Source: Candidatus Epulonipiscium sp. (GTDB lineage: Bacteria; Bacillota; Clostridia; Lachnospirales; Defluviitaleaceae). From it: a stretch of 64,000 nt of DNA. Below are positions 27,826 through 36,214 of the stretch, one piece after another. Each line of letters begins with the position of its first letter. Position 1 is the first letter of the stretch. The position numbers and the translations under genes were made by a program. The stretch is taken from NCBI GenBank assembly GCA_012518815.1, contig JAAYRK010000052.1:47206-111205 (forward strand). The letters run 5' to 3'. The notes beneath the pieces were generated by a model. That model worked only from the letters and a program-made list of their open reading frames with translations. It did not search any database and was not told the DNA's origin.

Positions 27826-28341
27826 TTGTCAAACTATATTGAGATTGGTAAAATTGTAAATACTCAAGGAACCCGGGGAGATTTAAGAATAATCCCTACT
27901 ACAGATGATCCTAAACGTTTTGAAATGTTAGATTCTATATTAGTAGAAAATAATCATGGATTAAATCAATATGAAATTGAAAGAGTTTGGTATCATAAGC
28001 AATTTGTTATATTAAAATTAAAAGGCATTGAATCCATAAACGATGGTGAAAAATTAAAAAATTCTATTGTTAAAATTCCAAGAGACTTGGCATTACCTTT
28101 AAAAGAAAATGAATATTATATCGGAGATTTGTATGATTTAGAAGTATATACTAAAGATAAGGAATACTTAGGGAAGATAGTTGATATTATTTTTACTGGT
28201 AGTAATGATGTATATATTGTAAAAAGTGATGATTCAAATAAAGAATTACTTATTCCTGCAATAAAGCAATGCATTATCGATGTTGATTTGGATAATAACA
28301 AGATGATTGTAGATTTAATGGAGGGGCTGAGAGAACTATGA
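27826..28341 (+). CDS. rimM: 16S rRNA-processing protein RimM
   Basis: 171 residues: N-terminal RimM beta-barrel ([16 protein letters not shown]) and a C-terminal PRC barrel ([28 protein letters not shown]). RimM helps mature the 30S head and binds S19. The start is TTG, supported by AAGGAGGAG 5 bases upstream. The stop overlaps the trmD start by 4 bases (ATGA). Confidence 0.96.
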   Translation: MSNYIEIGKIVNTQGTRGDLRIIPTTDDPKRFEMLDSILVENNHGLNQYEIERVWYHKQFVILKLKGIESINDGEKLKNSIVKIPRDLALPLKENEYYIGDLYDLEVYTKDKEYLGKIVDIIFTGSNDVYIVKSDDSNKELLIPAIKQCIIDVDLDNNKMIVDLMEGLREL

Positions 28342-29063
28342 ATTACCATATACTAACACTTTTCCCCGATATGATTATGTCTACAATGTCCCACAGTATT
28401 ATTGGCAGGGCCTTAGATGCAGGGAAAATAAAGATAAATTGTATTAACATTCGTGACTTTGCAGATAATAAGCATAATCAGATAGATGATTATCCTTATG
28501 GCGGGGGTCCAGGCATGGTTATCCAGCCTCAGCCTGTTTATGATGCATATGAAAGCATAATTTTAAATAACAATATAAATCCCCGGGTTATATATATGAC
28601 TCCTCAGGGGAAGACTTTTTCCCAGGATATTGCAAAAGATTTATCCAAGGAAAAAGATTTGATTATTATTTGCGGACATTATGAGGGTATAGACCAAAGG
28701 GTTATTGATGAAATTGTTACTGATGAAATATCTATTGGAGATTATATATTAACTGGGGGAGAATTAGCCGCTATGGTACTGATTGATTCGGTTTCCAGAT
28801 TAATCCCTGGTGTTCTTGGTAAAGAAGAATCCTTTATTGAAGAATCTTTTAGCAATAATTTATTGGAACATCCTCAATATACAAGGCCTTATATTTTTAG
28901 AAATAGAAAAGTTCCTGATGTATTACTTTCAGGTCATCATTCAAAGATTGAAAAGTGGAGAAGAGAACAAGCTCTTAAAATAACCTTTCAAAAAAGACCT
29001 GACTTATTGGATAAAGCAGAATTAACAAAGGAAGAAGAAGGATATCTTAATAGCTTGAGGTAA
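28338..29063 (+). CDS. trmD: tRNA (guanine37-N1)-methyltransferase TrmD
   Basis: 241 residues of the SPOUT knot class. Motifs: [30 protein letters not shown] and [15 protein letters not shown]. TrmD makes m1G37 next to the anticodon and prevents frameshifting. It is coupled to rimM. The next gene is rplS, which has its own promoter and leader. Confidence 0.98.
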   Translation: MNYHILTLFPDMIMSTMSHSIIGRALDAGKIKINCINIRDFADNKHNQIDDYPYGGGPGMVIQPQPVYDAYESIILNNNINPRVIYMTPQGKTFSQDIAKDLSKEKDLIIICGHYEGIDQRVIDEIVTDEISIGDYILTGGELAAMVLIDSVSRLIPGVLGKEESFIEESFSNNLLEHPQYTRPYIFRNRKVPDVLLSGHHSKIEKWRREQALKITFQKRPDLLDKAELTKEEEGYLNSLR

Positions 29064-29103
29064 GTATGAATTTTCTAAACGTTTAGAGAGGCATAATTTA
29101 TTA

Positions 29104-29132
29104 TTGCAATTAAAAGTATATTATGCTATACT
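29104..29132 (+). promoter_or_regulatory. Promoter of rplS
   Basis: TTGCAA (29104-29109), 17-base spacer, TATACT (29127-29132). Transcription would start near 29139, leaving a leader of about 70 bases. Confidence 0.65.
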
Positions 29133-29138
29133 TTTTTA

Positions 29139-29207
29139 ATGTGAGTACGGGCGGTCCTCTACTTAAAATTATAGGTATGAACGTCTAAGATGGAAGGAGG
29201 GTACTTC
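29139..29207 (+). ncRNA. Candidate L19 ribosomal protein leader
   Basis: The 70-base leader between the rplS promoter and start contains GGGCGGTCCTCTACTT and GAACGTCTAAG. These resemble the conserved blocks I recall for the Firmicute L19 leader, which lets L19 repress its own synthesis. The position (trmD-leader-rplS) is right. A covariance search against the Rfam L19 leader model would settle it. Confidence 0.5.
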
Positions 29208-29552
29208 ATGAATGAAATTATTAGAGAAATCGAAAAAGAACAATTAAGAACTGATATTACTCCTTTTAATGTTGGAGATACTGTTCGTGTGTATGCAAAA
29301 GTAAAAGAAGGAAACCGTGAAAGACTTCAAATGTTTGAAGGTATTGTTATTAAAAAACAACATGGTGGTATTAGAGAAACTTTTACTGTTAGAAGACTAT
29401 CTTATGGTGTTGGAGTAGAAAGAACATGGCCTATCCATTCACCAAATATTGATAGAGTAGAAGTAGTAAGAAGAGGTAAGGTAAGAAGAGCTAGATTACA
29501 TTATCTCCGTGATAGAGTGGGCAAGGCTGCAAAAGTAAAAGAAATCATCTAA
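29208..29552 (+). CDS. rplS: 50S ribosomal protein L19
   Basis: 114 residues from the ATG at 29208, with GGAGG 7 bases upstream. An ATG at 29190 in the leader would add six residues and lacks a site. Signature segments are [20 protein letters not shown] and [21 protein letters not shown]19 lies at the 30S-50S interface. A terminator follows. Confidence 0.98.
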   Translation: MNEIIREIEKEQLRTDITPFNVGDTVRVYAKVKEGNRERLQMFEGIVIKKQHGGIRETFTVRRLSYGVGVERTWPIHSPNIDRVEVVRRGKVRRARLHYLRDRVGKAAKVKEII

Positions 29553-29553
29553 T

Positions 29554-29580
29554 AAAAGGGGACTGACCAGTCCCTTTTTG
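29554..29580 (+). terminator. Terminator after rplS
   Basis: AAAAGGGGACTG pairs with CAGTCCCTTTTT, with one G-T pair and a tight AC loop region, and a T-run follows. Confidence 0.85.
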
Positions 29581-29602
29581 TGTATTTGAAAGAGGGTGAA
29601 TT

Positions 29603-30193
29603 ATGGGACACAATGAGAATAAAGACAATAACTCTTACATTAAAGACAACAAAAAAGAAAAATTTAAGGTTATTGCAAAAGAATCTATAGAATTTTTAAG
29701 AGACCTATTAATTATAATTGTAGTCGTATTATTGGTTAGATTTTTTATATTTGAGAACACAAGAGTTATTGGTCCTTCAATGGAACCTACTTTACATGAT
29801 GGTGATATTTTAATGGTAAGTAAGTTTGAATACTTTTTTACAAATCCTGAAAGAGGAGAAGTTATTGTTTTTCCATATAAGGGAGATCCCTCAAAACATT
29901 ATATTAAAAGAATTATTGGCCTACCTGGAGAGCTTATTGATATAAGAGATGGAGAAGTTTATATTAATGGAGAGCTTTTAGAAGAAGACTATATTTTAAG
30001 TGACATGGAAACAAGGGGAGATATTGAATTTCCTTATATTATTCCTAGTGATACATATTTTGTTATGGGCGATAATAGAAATAATAGCTCTGATAGTCGC
30101 TACCAGGATGTAGGAACAATAGAAAAAGATAAAATTATTGGTCATGCGGTGTTTAGATTATGGCCAGTTAATCAAATTGGAATAATAAAATAA
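29603..30193 (+). CDS. lepB: Type I signal peptidase, first of three in tandem
   Basis: 196 residues. A hydrophilic N-terminal tail precedes one membrane helix (about 33-50). The catalytic serine is in GPSMEPTL (Ser59) and the general base lysine in KRIIGLPGE (Lys102). The closing GDNRNNSSDSR motif is complete. It removes signal peptides from exported proteins on the outer side of the membrane. The start has GAGGGTG upstream. The next copy begins 26 bases after the stop if its ATG start is used. Confidence 0.95.
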   Translation: MGHNENKDNNSYIKDNKKEKFKVIAKESIEFLRDLLIIIVVVLLVRFFIFENTRVIGPSMEPTLHDGDILMVSKFEYFFTNPERGEVIVFPYKGDPSKHYIKRIIGLPGELIDIRDGEVYINGELLEEDYILSDMETRGDIEFPYIIPSDTYFVMGDNRNNSSDSRYQDVGTIEKDKIIGHAVFRLWPVNQIGIIK

Positions 30194-30219
30194 TATATAT
30201 TGTGAGTTGTGGATGGGAT

Positions 30220-30771
30220 ATGGTTGAAGGTGTTAATAAAAAAGTAATAAAAGAACTTTTTGAATGGATTAAAGATATTTTAATAGCTGGATTAGCTACA
30301 TTATTTATTATTAATTTTTTATTTCAAAATACACAAGTTATAGGTAACTCTATGGAACCTTCTTTACAAGACGGGAATTCAATAATTATCAATAAATTAG
30401 TTTACCGCCTTAAAGTTCCACAAAGGGGAGATATCATTGCTTTTAAAAACCCCGATAATCCGTCGGAACATTATATTAAACGAATTATTGGAATTCCTGG
30501 AGATACCATAGAAATTAAAGAGGGAAAAGTTTATTTAAATGGCAATCTTTTAGAAGAAGATTATATACTTGAGCCTATGGATATTTCAATTATTGGAAAC
30601 ATGGATTATCCGGTACTTGTTAGTGAAGACAATTATTTTGTTATGGGAGATAATAGGAATATAAGTTATGATAGTAGATATAAAGATATCGGTTTAGTAA
30701 ATAAATCTTCCATAACTGGCAAAGGTTTGATAAGAATATGGCCTTTGAATAAAATAGGAATAGTTAAGTAA
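30220..30771 (+). CDS. lepB: Type I signal peptidase, second of three in tandem
   Basis: 183 residues from the ATG at 30220. An in-frame GTG at 30202 is possible but has no ribosome binding site, while GGATGGG lies just before the ATG. One membrane helix (about 17-36). Catalytic Ser44 is in GNSMEPSL and Lys87 in KRIIGIPGD. The GDNRN box is present. It resembles the first copy more than the third, having the same MEP context after the serine, which suggests local duplication. Confidence 0.93.
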   Translation: MVEGVNKKVIKELFEWIKDILIAGLATLFIINFLFQNTQVIGNSMEPSLQDGNSIIINKLVYRLKVPQRGDIIAFKNPDNPSEHYIKRIIGIPGDTIEIKEGKVYLNGNLLEEDYILEPMDISIIGNMDYPVLVSEDNYFVMGDNRNISYDSRYKDIGLVNKSSITGKGLIRIWPLNKIGIVK

Positions 30772-30789
30772 GATTTTGGAGATGATTAA

Positions 30790-31320
30790 ATGGGACAAGA
30801 AACTAGCTCTTTAAATAATGAAATTCTTAGTTGGCTTAAAGATATTTTAATTGCAATAATTATTGCATTATTAATTAGACAATTTGTATTTGCTCATACT
30901 GTAATTCCTACAGGTTCAATGATTCCAACAATTCAAATAAACGATCATATTATTGTAAGTAGATTATCTTATTATTTTTCAGACCCCAAAAGAGGAGATA
31001 TTATTGTATTTCATGAAGACGTAGATTTAATTAAAAGAGTTATTGGTCTTCCAGGAGAAGAAATTGACTTAAGAGATGGAAAAGTTTACATAAATGGAGA
31101 GCCTTTGGAGGAAGATTATCTTAATGAAGTTATGAATACAGAAATAACTGGGTATTTAGATTTTCCTTTTGTAGTTCCTGAAGATTCTTATTTTGTTTTG
31201 GGAGACAATAGAAATTGGAGCAAAGATAGCAGGTTTTTTGGTCCGGTCCATAAGGACAAAATATTTGCTAAGGCAGGCCTTAGAATTTGGCCTTTAAAAT
31301 CCTTTGGATTTTTAAAATAA
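30790..31320 (+). CDS. lepB: Type I signal peptidase, third of three in tandem
   Basis: 176 residues. One membrane helix (about 17-35). Catalytic Ser43 is in TGSMIPTI and Lys82 in KRVIGLPGE; GDNRNWSKDSR follows. The residues around the serine differ from the other two copies (SMIPT instead of SMEP), which may mean different substrate choice. TTTTGGAGATG lies before the start. It leads into rbgA after 24 bases, so all three probably share a transcript with the genes downstream. Confidence 0.95.
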   Translation: MGQETSSLNNEILSWLKDILIAIIIALLIRQFVFAHTVIPTGSMIPTIQINDHIIVSRLSYYFSDPKRGDIIVFHEDVDLIKRVIGLPGEEIDLRDGKVYINGEPLEEDYLNEVMNTEITGYLDFPFVVPEDSYFVLGDNRNWSKDSRFFGPVHKDKIFAKAGLRIWPLKSFGFLK

Positions 31321-31344
31321 TACTTTAACAAAGACGGTGAAATA

Positions 31345-32226
31345 ATGAACATACAATGGTATCCTGGACATATGTCAAAAGCTAGGAAGTTAATATTAGA
31401 AAATTTAAAATTAGTGGATATTGTTATTGAAATATTGGATGCTAGAATACCTTATAGTAGTAAAAATCCAGATATCGATAAATTAGCCGCCGGCAAAAAA
31501 AGAATTATTGTAATGAACAAAAGTGATTTGGCGGATTCTAAGATAACATCCCTTTGGATTAATTATTTCAATGAGCAAGGATATAGTGCGATAGAAGCAA
31601 ACTCAATAAATGGAAAAGGTGTTTTGCAAGTAGAAAAATTAGCTCGAGAATTATTAAAAGAAAAAATTGAAAGAGATAAAAATAGAGGTCGTATTTTTAG
31701 ACCTATCCGTGCAATGGTAGTAGGAATACCCAATGTTGGTAAGTCAACTTTTATTAATAAATTGGTAGGTAAATCTAGTGCAAAAACTGGAGACAGGCCC
31801 GGGGTAACTAAAGGAAAACAGTGGATTAAGATAAAAAAAGACTTTGAATTGTTAGATACTCCAGGGATTTTATGGCCAAAATTTGAAGATAAGAAAGTTG
31901 GCTTAAACTTAGCTTATATAGGTTCTATTAGACAAGAAATACTAGATAATTATAACTTATCTTTAGAGCTTTTAGATTTATTAGCTAATAGATTTCCTGA
32001 TAGTTTAAAAGAGAGATATAAACTTACTGATATAGAATCTAAGACTCCTACAGAGCTTCTTACAGAAATAGGTCAAAAAAGGGGATTCTTAGTCAAAGGA
32101 GGAGAAGTGGATTATTCTAGAACTTCTTTAATGATTTTGGATGAATTAAGAGCAGGGAAATTAGGATATATTTCTCTAGAATCTCCAGAAGATATAGAAA
32201 AGGATAAAGCAAATAATAATCTTTAA
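31345..32226 (+). CDS. rbgA: Ribosome biogenesis GTPase RbgA (YlqF)
   Basis: 293 residues. A circularly permuted GTPase: NKSD near residue 57 comes before the P-loop GIPNVGKST near 128, then RPGVTK and DTPGI. The N-terminus starts NIQWYPGHMSKARK, the family signature. RbgA is needed for late 50S assembly. The rplS-rbgA-rnhB order is conserved in Firmicutes; here three signal peptidase genes are inserted. Confidence 0.97.
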   Translation: MNIQWYPGHMSKARKLILENLKLVDIVIEILDARIPYSSKNPDIDKLAAGKKRIIVMNKSDLADSKITSLWINYFNEQGYSAIEANSINGKGVLQVEKLARELLKEKIERDKNRGRIFRPIRAMVVGIPNVGKSTFINKLVGKSSAKTGDRPGVTKGKQWIKIKKDFELLDTPGILWPKFEDKKVGLNLAYIGSIRQEILDNYNLSLELLDLLANRFPDSLKERYKLTDIESKTPTELLTEIGQKRGFLVKGGEVDYSRTSLMILDELRAGKLGYISLESPEDIEKDKANNNL

Positions 32227-32247
32227 AATTATATAAATAATGGTGAT

Positions 32248-33021
32248 ATGATGAAAGAGTTATCTGTACAATCTATAGATAAAAAATTAAAGGAAGTTTC
32301 TTATAATGAGCTTCCTAATTTTTTAGAAGAAATAAGCGGTGATTCTAGAATTGGAGTCCAAAAGTTAATAAAAAAATATGAAAAAAAGTATAAAGATTAT
32401 CAATTAGAATTAGAGCGGATTAAAGAAATAAGTAAATATGAAAATAATTATTATAATAAAGGATTAGAATATATTGCTGGAGTTGATGAAGCAGGCAGGG
32501 GACCCTTGGCCGGTCCTGTTGTTGCTGCTGCAGTTATACTTCCAAAAGATGCAGTTATTTTAGGAATAAACGATTCCAAAAAACTTTCCCTAATTAAAAG
32601 AGAAGAATTGTTCGAAATAATCAACAAAGAGGCTTTATCAATATCTATTGGTATTATTGACCCTCAAACAATAGACAGAATAAATATTTTACAAGCTACA
32701 TTTAAAGCAATGAGAAAGGCAATAGATGGATTATCTATTAGGCCTGATATGATTTTGGTTGATGGCAACAATTCTATAACTGATATTTCAATTCCTCAAA
32801 AAAAAATTATTAAGGGAGACCAAAAAAGCATATCTATTGCTGCAGCTGCTATTGTAGCAAAGGTAACAAGGGATAGACTAATGGATGAATTTCATAAGCT
32901 TTATAATGACTATGGATTTAATAAGCATAAGGGGTATGGTACAAAGGAACATATTGAAGCAATTAAAAAATATGGTTTATGTCCAATTCATAGACTAAGC
33001 TTTACCAGTAATCTATTATGA
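32248..33021 (+). CDS. rnhB: Ribonuclease HII
   Basis: 257 residues. A roughly 70-residue basic helical N-terminal extension, usual in Firmicutes, precedes the catalytic core. The first acidic pair is in GVDEAGRGPLAGPV (Asp80, Glu81), and further acidic residues follow near DGNN. It cleaves RNA in RNA-DNA hybrids and single ribonucleotides in DNA. It is the third gene after the signal peptidases in this operon, next to the export-related genes. Confidence 0.96.
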   Translation: MMKELSVQSIDKKLKEVSYNELPNFLEEISGDSRIGVQKLIKKYEKKYKDYQLELERIKEISKYENNYYNKGLEYIAGVDEAGRGPLAGPVVAAAVILPKDAVILGINDSKKLSLIKREELFEIINKEALSISIGIIDPQTIDRINILQATFKAMRKAIDGLSIRPDMILVDGNNSITDISIPQKKIIKGDQKSISIAAAAIVAKVTRDRLMDEFHKLYNDYGFNKHKGYGTKEHIEAIKKYGLCPIHRLSFTSNLL

Positions 33022-33030
33022 GGTGATTGT

Positions 33031-34644
33031 ATGAAGATTAACCGGTATCCGCAGCTGTCTTCCAATAATAAAATAGCTTCAAGCAATGAAAAACCTTTGA
33101 TGAAATTAAAAGCAGGCGAAATTTTTAAAGGGCAAATTATTGATATTAAACAAGGGAAATTAACTTTATTATTAGAAACAACTGGCACTGTGGAAGCAAA
33201 GCTCCAAAATAACTTGTATGAATTAAAAATTGGCCAAAGCTTATATTTTAGAGTTCAGTCTTTAACAAATGAACAAATATTGATAGAAATTCTTTCTGAA
33301 AACTGGACAGATCCTAAATCAAATATCATATTAGAAGCTTTAGAAGCTGCCAACCTTTCTCCAACAGAAGAAAACTACAAAATGGTAGAAAGTCTTTTAG
33401 ATAGACAGTTGCCTATTGATAAGGATAATCTTCATACTATTACACAATTATTAAAGACAAGTGAAAAGTTGAATTTGGATAAATTATTATTATTAATGAA
33501 TAATGAGATCCTCATTAATGAAAAAAACATAAGTCAATTAGATGGTTACATAGAGCATAATATTAACTTACATAATCAGCTTGAAGAATTTTTTGAAATT
33601 ACTATGAGTTATAAAGATAGTCCTATTTATAAGGAAATATTGGATTCTTTTATTAAAGAGATAGATATTAATGTTCTGGATTTAAACAATGAATTAAGCG
33701 TAGAATATACTCATATAGATAAAGAAATCAATACAGATAAATCAACTAATTTAATATTTGATGATAGTTTGATGATGATAAGAAGAGAAATGGAAATATT
33801 AAATTTTATAAAAGAAAACCAAAACTTATTAGAAGGCTTTATAAACAATAATGAAGTCTTTTCAAAAGAAGTATTATTTTCATTTTTGATGAATGATTTA
33901 CCAGATAGCAATATAAAATCCTTATTAGTAAAGGATAATAACTTCTTTATGATTTTTGCTGAAAATCTGAAGCTTTTATTTAATAATAAAGAGGACAATA
34001 ATTTTATAAATAAGCTATTATCTAATAAGAGCATGATTTTTTTTAATGAAATTATGAAAGATCTCTATTTATCTCCAGAACAATTAAAGGATAAGGATAA
34101 GTTAAAGGATTCATTAAATAAGCTATATAAATATATAAACAATATTGAAAGCTTGTTATCTAATCAGGAGACTATAGAATATAAAGGTTTATTAAAAGCT
34201 TCTCAAGAAATAAAAAATAATTTAGAATTTATGAATCAGCTAAATAAATTTGACAGTTTTGTACAAATACCTATAAAATTAAATGATAATAATAGTCAAG
34301 CAGAGCTTTATGTATTTCGTAAACGCAAACATTCTAAAAAGCAATCTAATTCAGTTTCTGCACTGATTGCTTTAGAATTAGTTAATATTGGTCAGATAGA
34401 AGTTTTTGTACAAAAAAATGATAGAGATATTTTTTTACAATTTAGCTTAGAAAGTGATTTATATATAAAGACTGTTAAAGGGCATATAAATAAACTTATT
34501 AATTCCTTAAACAGCAAAGGATATCAAGTAAAGTCTTTGACCTTTAACAAGCTGGAAAATTCCTTTAATATTTTAAAGCCTATTAAAAAAGATTATAATA
34601 TTAATGAAGAGCCAAAAAGATTTACTTTTGATATGCGGGTATAA
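33031..34644 (+). CDS. FliK C-terminal-like protein of unknown function (YlqG-like)
   Basis: 537 residues, not confidently named. The first 60 residues contain a small beta domain (GEIFKGQIIDIKQGKLTLLLETTGTVEAKL). A long variable region rich in Asn, Lys, Leu and Glu follows. The C-terminal part (about 430-515) has the pattern of the FliK hook-length control domain: ALELVNIGQIEVFV, then FLQFSLES, then LINSLNSKGYQVKSLTF. It is paired with an FlhB-like gene 24 bases downstream, the substrate-switch partners of flagellar export, but no flagellar gene is nearby. B. subtilis has genes of similar position (ylqG, ylqH) after rnhB. Function is open. Confidence 0.75.
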   Translation: MKINRYPQLSSNNKIASSNEKPLMKLKAGEIFKGQIIDIKQGKLTLLLETTGTVEAKLQNNLYELKIGQSLYFRVQSLTNEQILIEILSENWTDPKSNIILEALEAANLSPTEENYKMVESLLDRQLPIDKDNLHTITQLLKTSEKLNLDKLLLLMNNEILINEKNISQLDGYIEHNINLHNQLEEFFEITMSYKDSPIYKEILDSFIKEIDINVLDLNNELSVEYTHIDKEINTDKSTNLIFDDSLMMIRREMEILNFIKENQNLLEGFINNNEVFSKEVLFSFLMNDLPDSNIKSLLVKDNNFFMIFAENLKLLFNNKEDNNFINKLLSNKSMIFFNEIMKDLYLSPEQLKDKDKLKDSLNKLYKYINNIESLLSNQETIEYKGLLKASQEIKNNLEFMNQLNKFDSFVQIPIKLNDNNSQAELYVFRKRKHSKKQSNSVSALIALELVNIGQIEVFVQKNDRDIFLQFSLESDLYIKTVKGHINKLINSLNSKGYQVKSLTFNKLENSFNILKPIKKDYNINEEPKRFTFDMRV

Positions 34645-34667
34645 ATAATCTTTTAACAGGTGGTAAA

Positions 34668-34952
34668 ATGGAGAATAATAAAAAAATTAAAAAGGCTGCA
34701 GCTATACATTATGAAAAAGGAAGCATGGCTCCTAAAATTTTAGCAAAAGGAAAAGGAATTATTGCGGAAAAGATAATTGATAAAGCAGTTGAAGAAAACA
34801 TTCCTATCTATGAAGACGAAAATTTAGTTAATCTATTAACTAAATTAGAGATAGGAGAGTTTATTCCTCCGGAATTATATGAAATAGTTGCTGAAATTCT
34901 TGTCTTCGTCGGCGATATTGACAGATTACAGGAGAAGATTAAAAATGATTAA
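34668..34952 (+). CDS. FlhB C-terminal domain-like protein (YlqH family)
   Basis: 94 residues matching only the cytoplasmic C-terminal domain of FlhB/YscU. The pattern includes APKILAKGKG, AVEENIPIYEDENL and GEFIPPELYEIVAEILVFV. The membrane domain and the self-cleaving NPTH motif are absent; the corresponding place reads KKAAAIHYE. The length is normal for YlqH proteins, so it is a family of its own rather than a broken flhB. It is likely to interact with the FliK-like product upstream, by analogy with the flagellar system. The stop overlaps the yraN start. Confidence 0.85.
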   Translation: MENNKKIKKAAAIHYEKGSMAPKILAKGKGIIAEKIIDKAVEENIPIYEDENLVNLLTKLEIGEFIPPELYEIVAEILVFVGDIDRLQEKIKND

Positions 34953-35304
34953 TAAAAGATTGATTGGGGACTGGGGAGAAGATATCGCGTTGGAATTTTT
35001 AAAAAAACAAGGTGTTAAGATTATTGAAAAGAATTTTAGCTGTAAGATTGGGGAAATAGATATTATAGCTGAAGAAGACGATTATTTGCTTTTTATTGAA
35101 GTAAAATATAGAAGTGATCTTTCCTACGGTTATCCTAGGGAAGCAGTAACTTACTATAAGCAAAGGACAATTTCTAAAGTTGCCTTATGGTATTTAAAAA
35201 AATATAATTTGTGGCATCGTTCTTGCCGTTTTGATGTTCTTGAAATATTAGGCAAAGCTCCTGATTTGAAAATAACCTTAATAAGAAATGCTTTTACAGT
35301 ATAA
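34945..35304 (+). CDS. yraN: UPF0102 (YraN) family nuclease-like protein
   Basis: 119 residues from the ATG at 34945, chosen because AGGAGAAG lies 6 bases upstream and the family begins near GDWGEDIALEFLKKQG. A restriction-endonuclease-like core is visible: GEIDIIAEEDDYLLFIEVKYR carries the D-E-K pattern. Function is not settled; the fold suggests DNA binding or cleavage in repair or uptake. It overlaps the FlhB-like gene by 8 bases and commonly follows rnhB in bacteria. Confidence 0.92.
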   Translation: MINKRLIGDWGEDIALEFLKKQGVKIIEKNFSCKIGEIDIIAEEDDYLLFIEVKYRSDLSYGYPREAVTYYKQRTISKVALWYLKKYNLWHRSCRFDVLEILGKAPDLKITLIRNAFTV

Positions 35305-35326
35305 TATTTTAGAAAGAAGGACAGAG

Positions 35327-36154
35327 ATGTATAATAAGCGAACAAATAATTTATCCTTTCATAAAAATAAAGATATATATTATATTACTTTTCCTTCTTT
35401 TGATGCTTCAAAATTAGTAAGGCACTGTTTTACTACACGCTTAGGTGGAGTTAGTAAGGATAGTTACCAATCCTTAAATCTTGGCTTTAACACTACAGAC
35501 GATGAGAAAAATGTCAATAAAAATTATGAATTACTTTGTGAAGCCGTGGGAATAAATCATGAAAATCTTATTTTTACCAATCAAATTCATGAGACTAGTA
35601 TAAAAATTATTCGGGAAGATGATTTGACTAAATATAATATGAATAATAGGATTAAGGATACCGATGGTCTAGTAACAAATCTTCCTAATGTTGCACTAAT
35701 AACCTTATATGCTGATTGTGTTCCTCTTTTTTTCTTAGATACAAAGAAAAAAGTAGCTGGTCTAGCTCATGCTGGCTGGCGGGGAACTGTAAAAAAAATT
35801 GCTTTAAAAATGATAGAGGTCTTTATCAATGATTTTGATTCTAATCCTAATGATATATTAGCAGCAATTGGACCTTCTATTGGGAAATGCTGCTTTGAGG
35901 TTGACTCTCCTGTTGCTGAAGAGTTTAATAAGGCTTTTAAAAATACTAATAAAATTGTTTATTCCAAAGCTAATAATAAATTTATGATAAATCTATGGGA
36001 AGCTAATAAAGAAGCCTTACTAGAAGGTGGTTTATTAGCATCTAATATTACTGTGACAGATTTATGTACAAAATGCCATAAAGATATTTTCTTTTCATAT
36101 AGGGGGGATAAGGGACAAACTGGCAGATTGGCTGCTGTGATGGAATTAATTTGA
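35327..36154 (+). CDS. pgeF: Purine nucleoside phosphorylase/laccase-domain protein (YfiH/PgeF)
   Basis: 275 residues from the ATG at 35327 (GAAAGAAGG 7 bases upstream). The metal-binding residues appear in NQIHET, LYADCVPLFF and LAHAGWRGT. The C-terminus reads CTKCHKDIFFSYRGDKGQTGR, as in the family. Members act on purine nucleosides and have been linked to peptidoglycan edited-amino-acid removal in E. coli; which role applies here is not visible. It ends the rnhB-yraN group. Confidence 0.93.
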   Translation: MYNKRTNNLSFHKNKDIYYITFPSFDASKLVRHCFTTRLGGVSKDSYQSLNLGFNTTDDEKNVNKNYELLCEAVGINHENLIFTNQIHETSIKIIREDDLTKYNMNNRIKDTDGLVTNLPNVALITLYADCVPLFFLDTKKKVAGLAHAGWRGTVKKIALKMIEVFINDFDSNPNDILAAIGPSIGKCCFEVDSPVAEEFNKAFKNTNKIVYSKANNKFMINLWEANKEALLEGGLLASNITVTDLCTKCHKDIFFSYRGDKGQTGRLAAVMELI

Positions 36155-36178
36155 TAAAAATTGATTATTGGATATAAT
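36151..36178 (+). promoter_or_regulatory. Promoter of the DUF512-der-plsY-gpsA operon
   Basis: TTGATA (36151-36156), 16-base spacer, perfect TATAAT (36173-36178). It overlaps the pgeF stop codon. Confidence 0.6.
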
Positions 36179-36214
36179 AAAAACATACTAGATAACACAG
36201 GAGTTGTATAAACT

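Noticed and set aside
34668..34952. Truncated flhB pseudogene
   Set aside because: The gene has a good start, a normal length for YlqH proteins and overlaps yraN in an intact operon.
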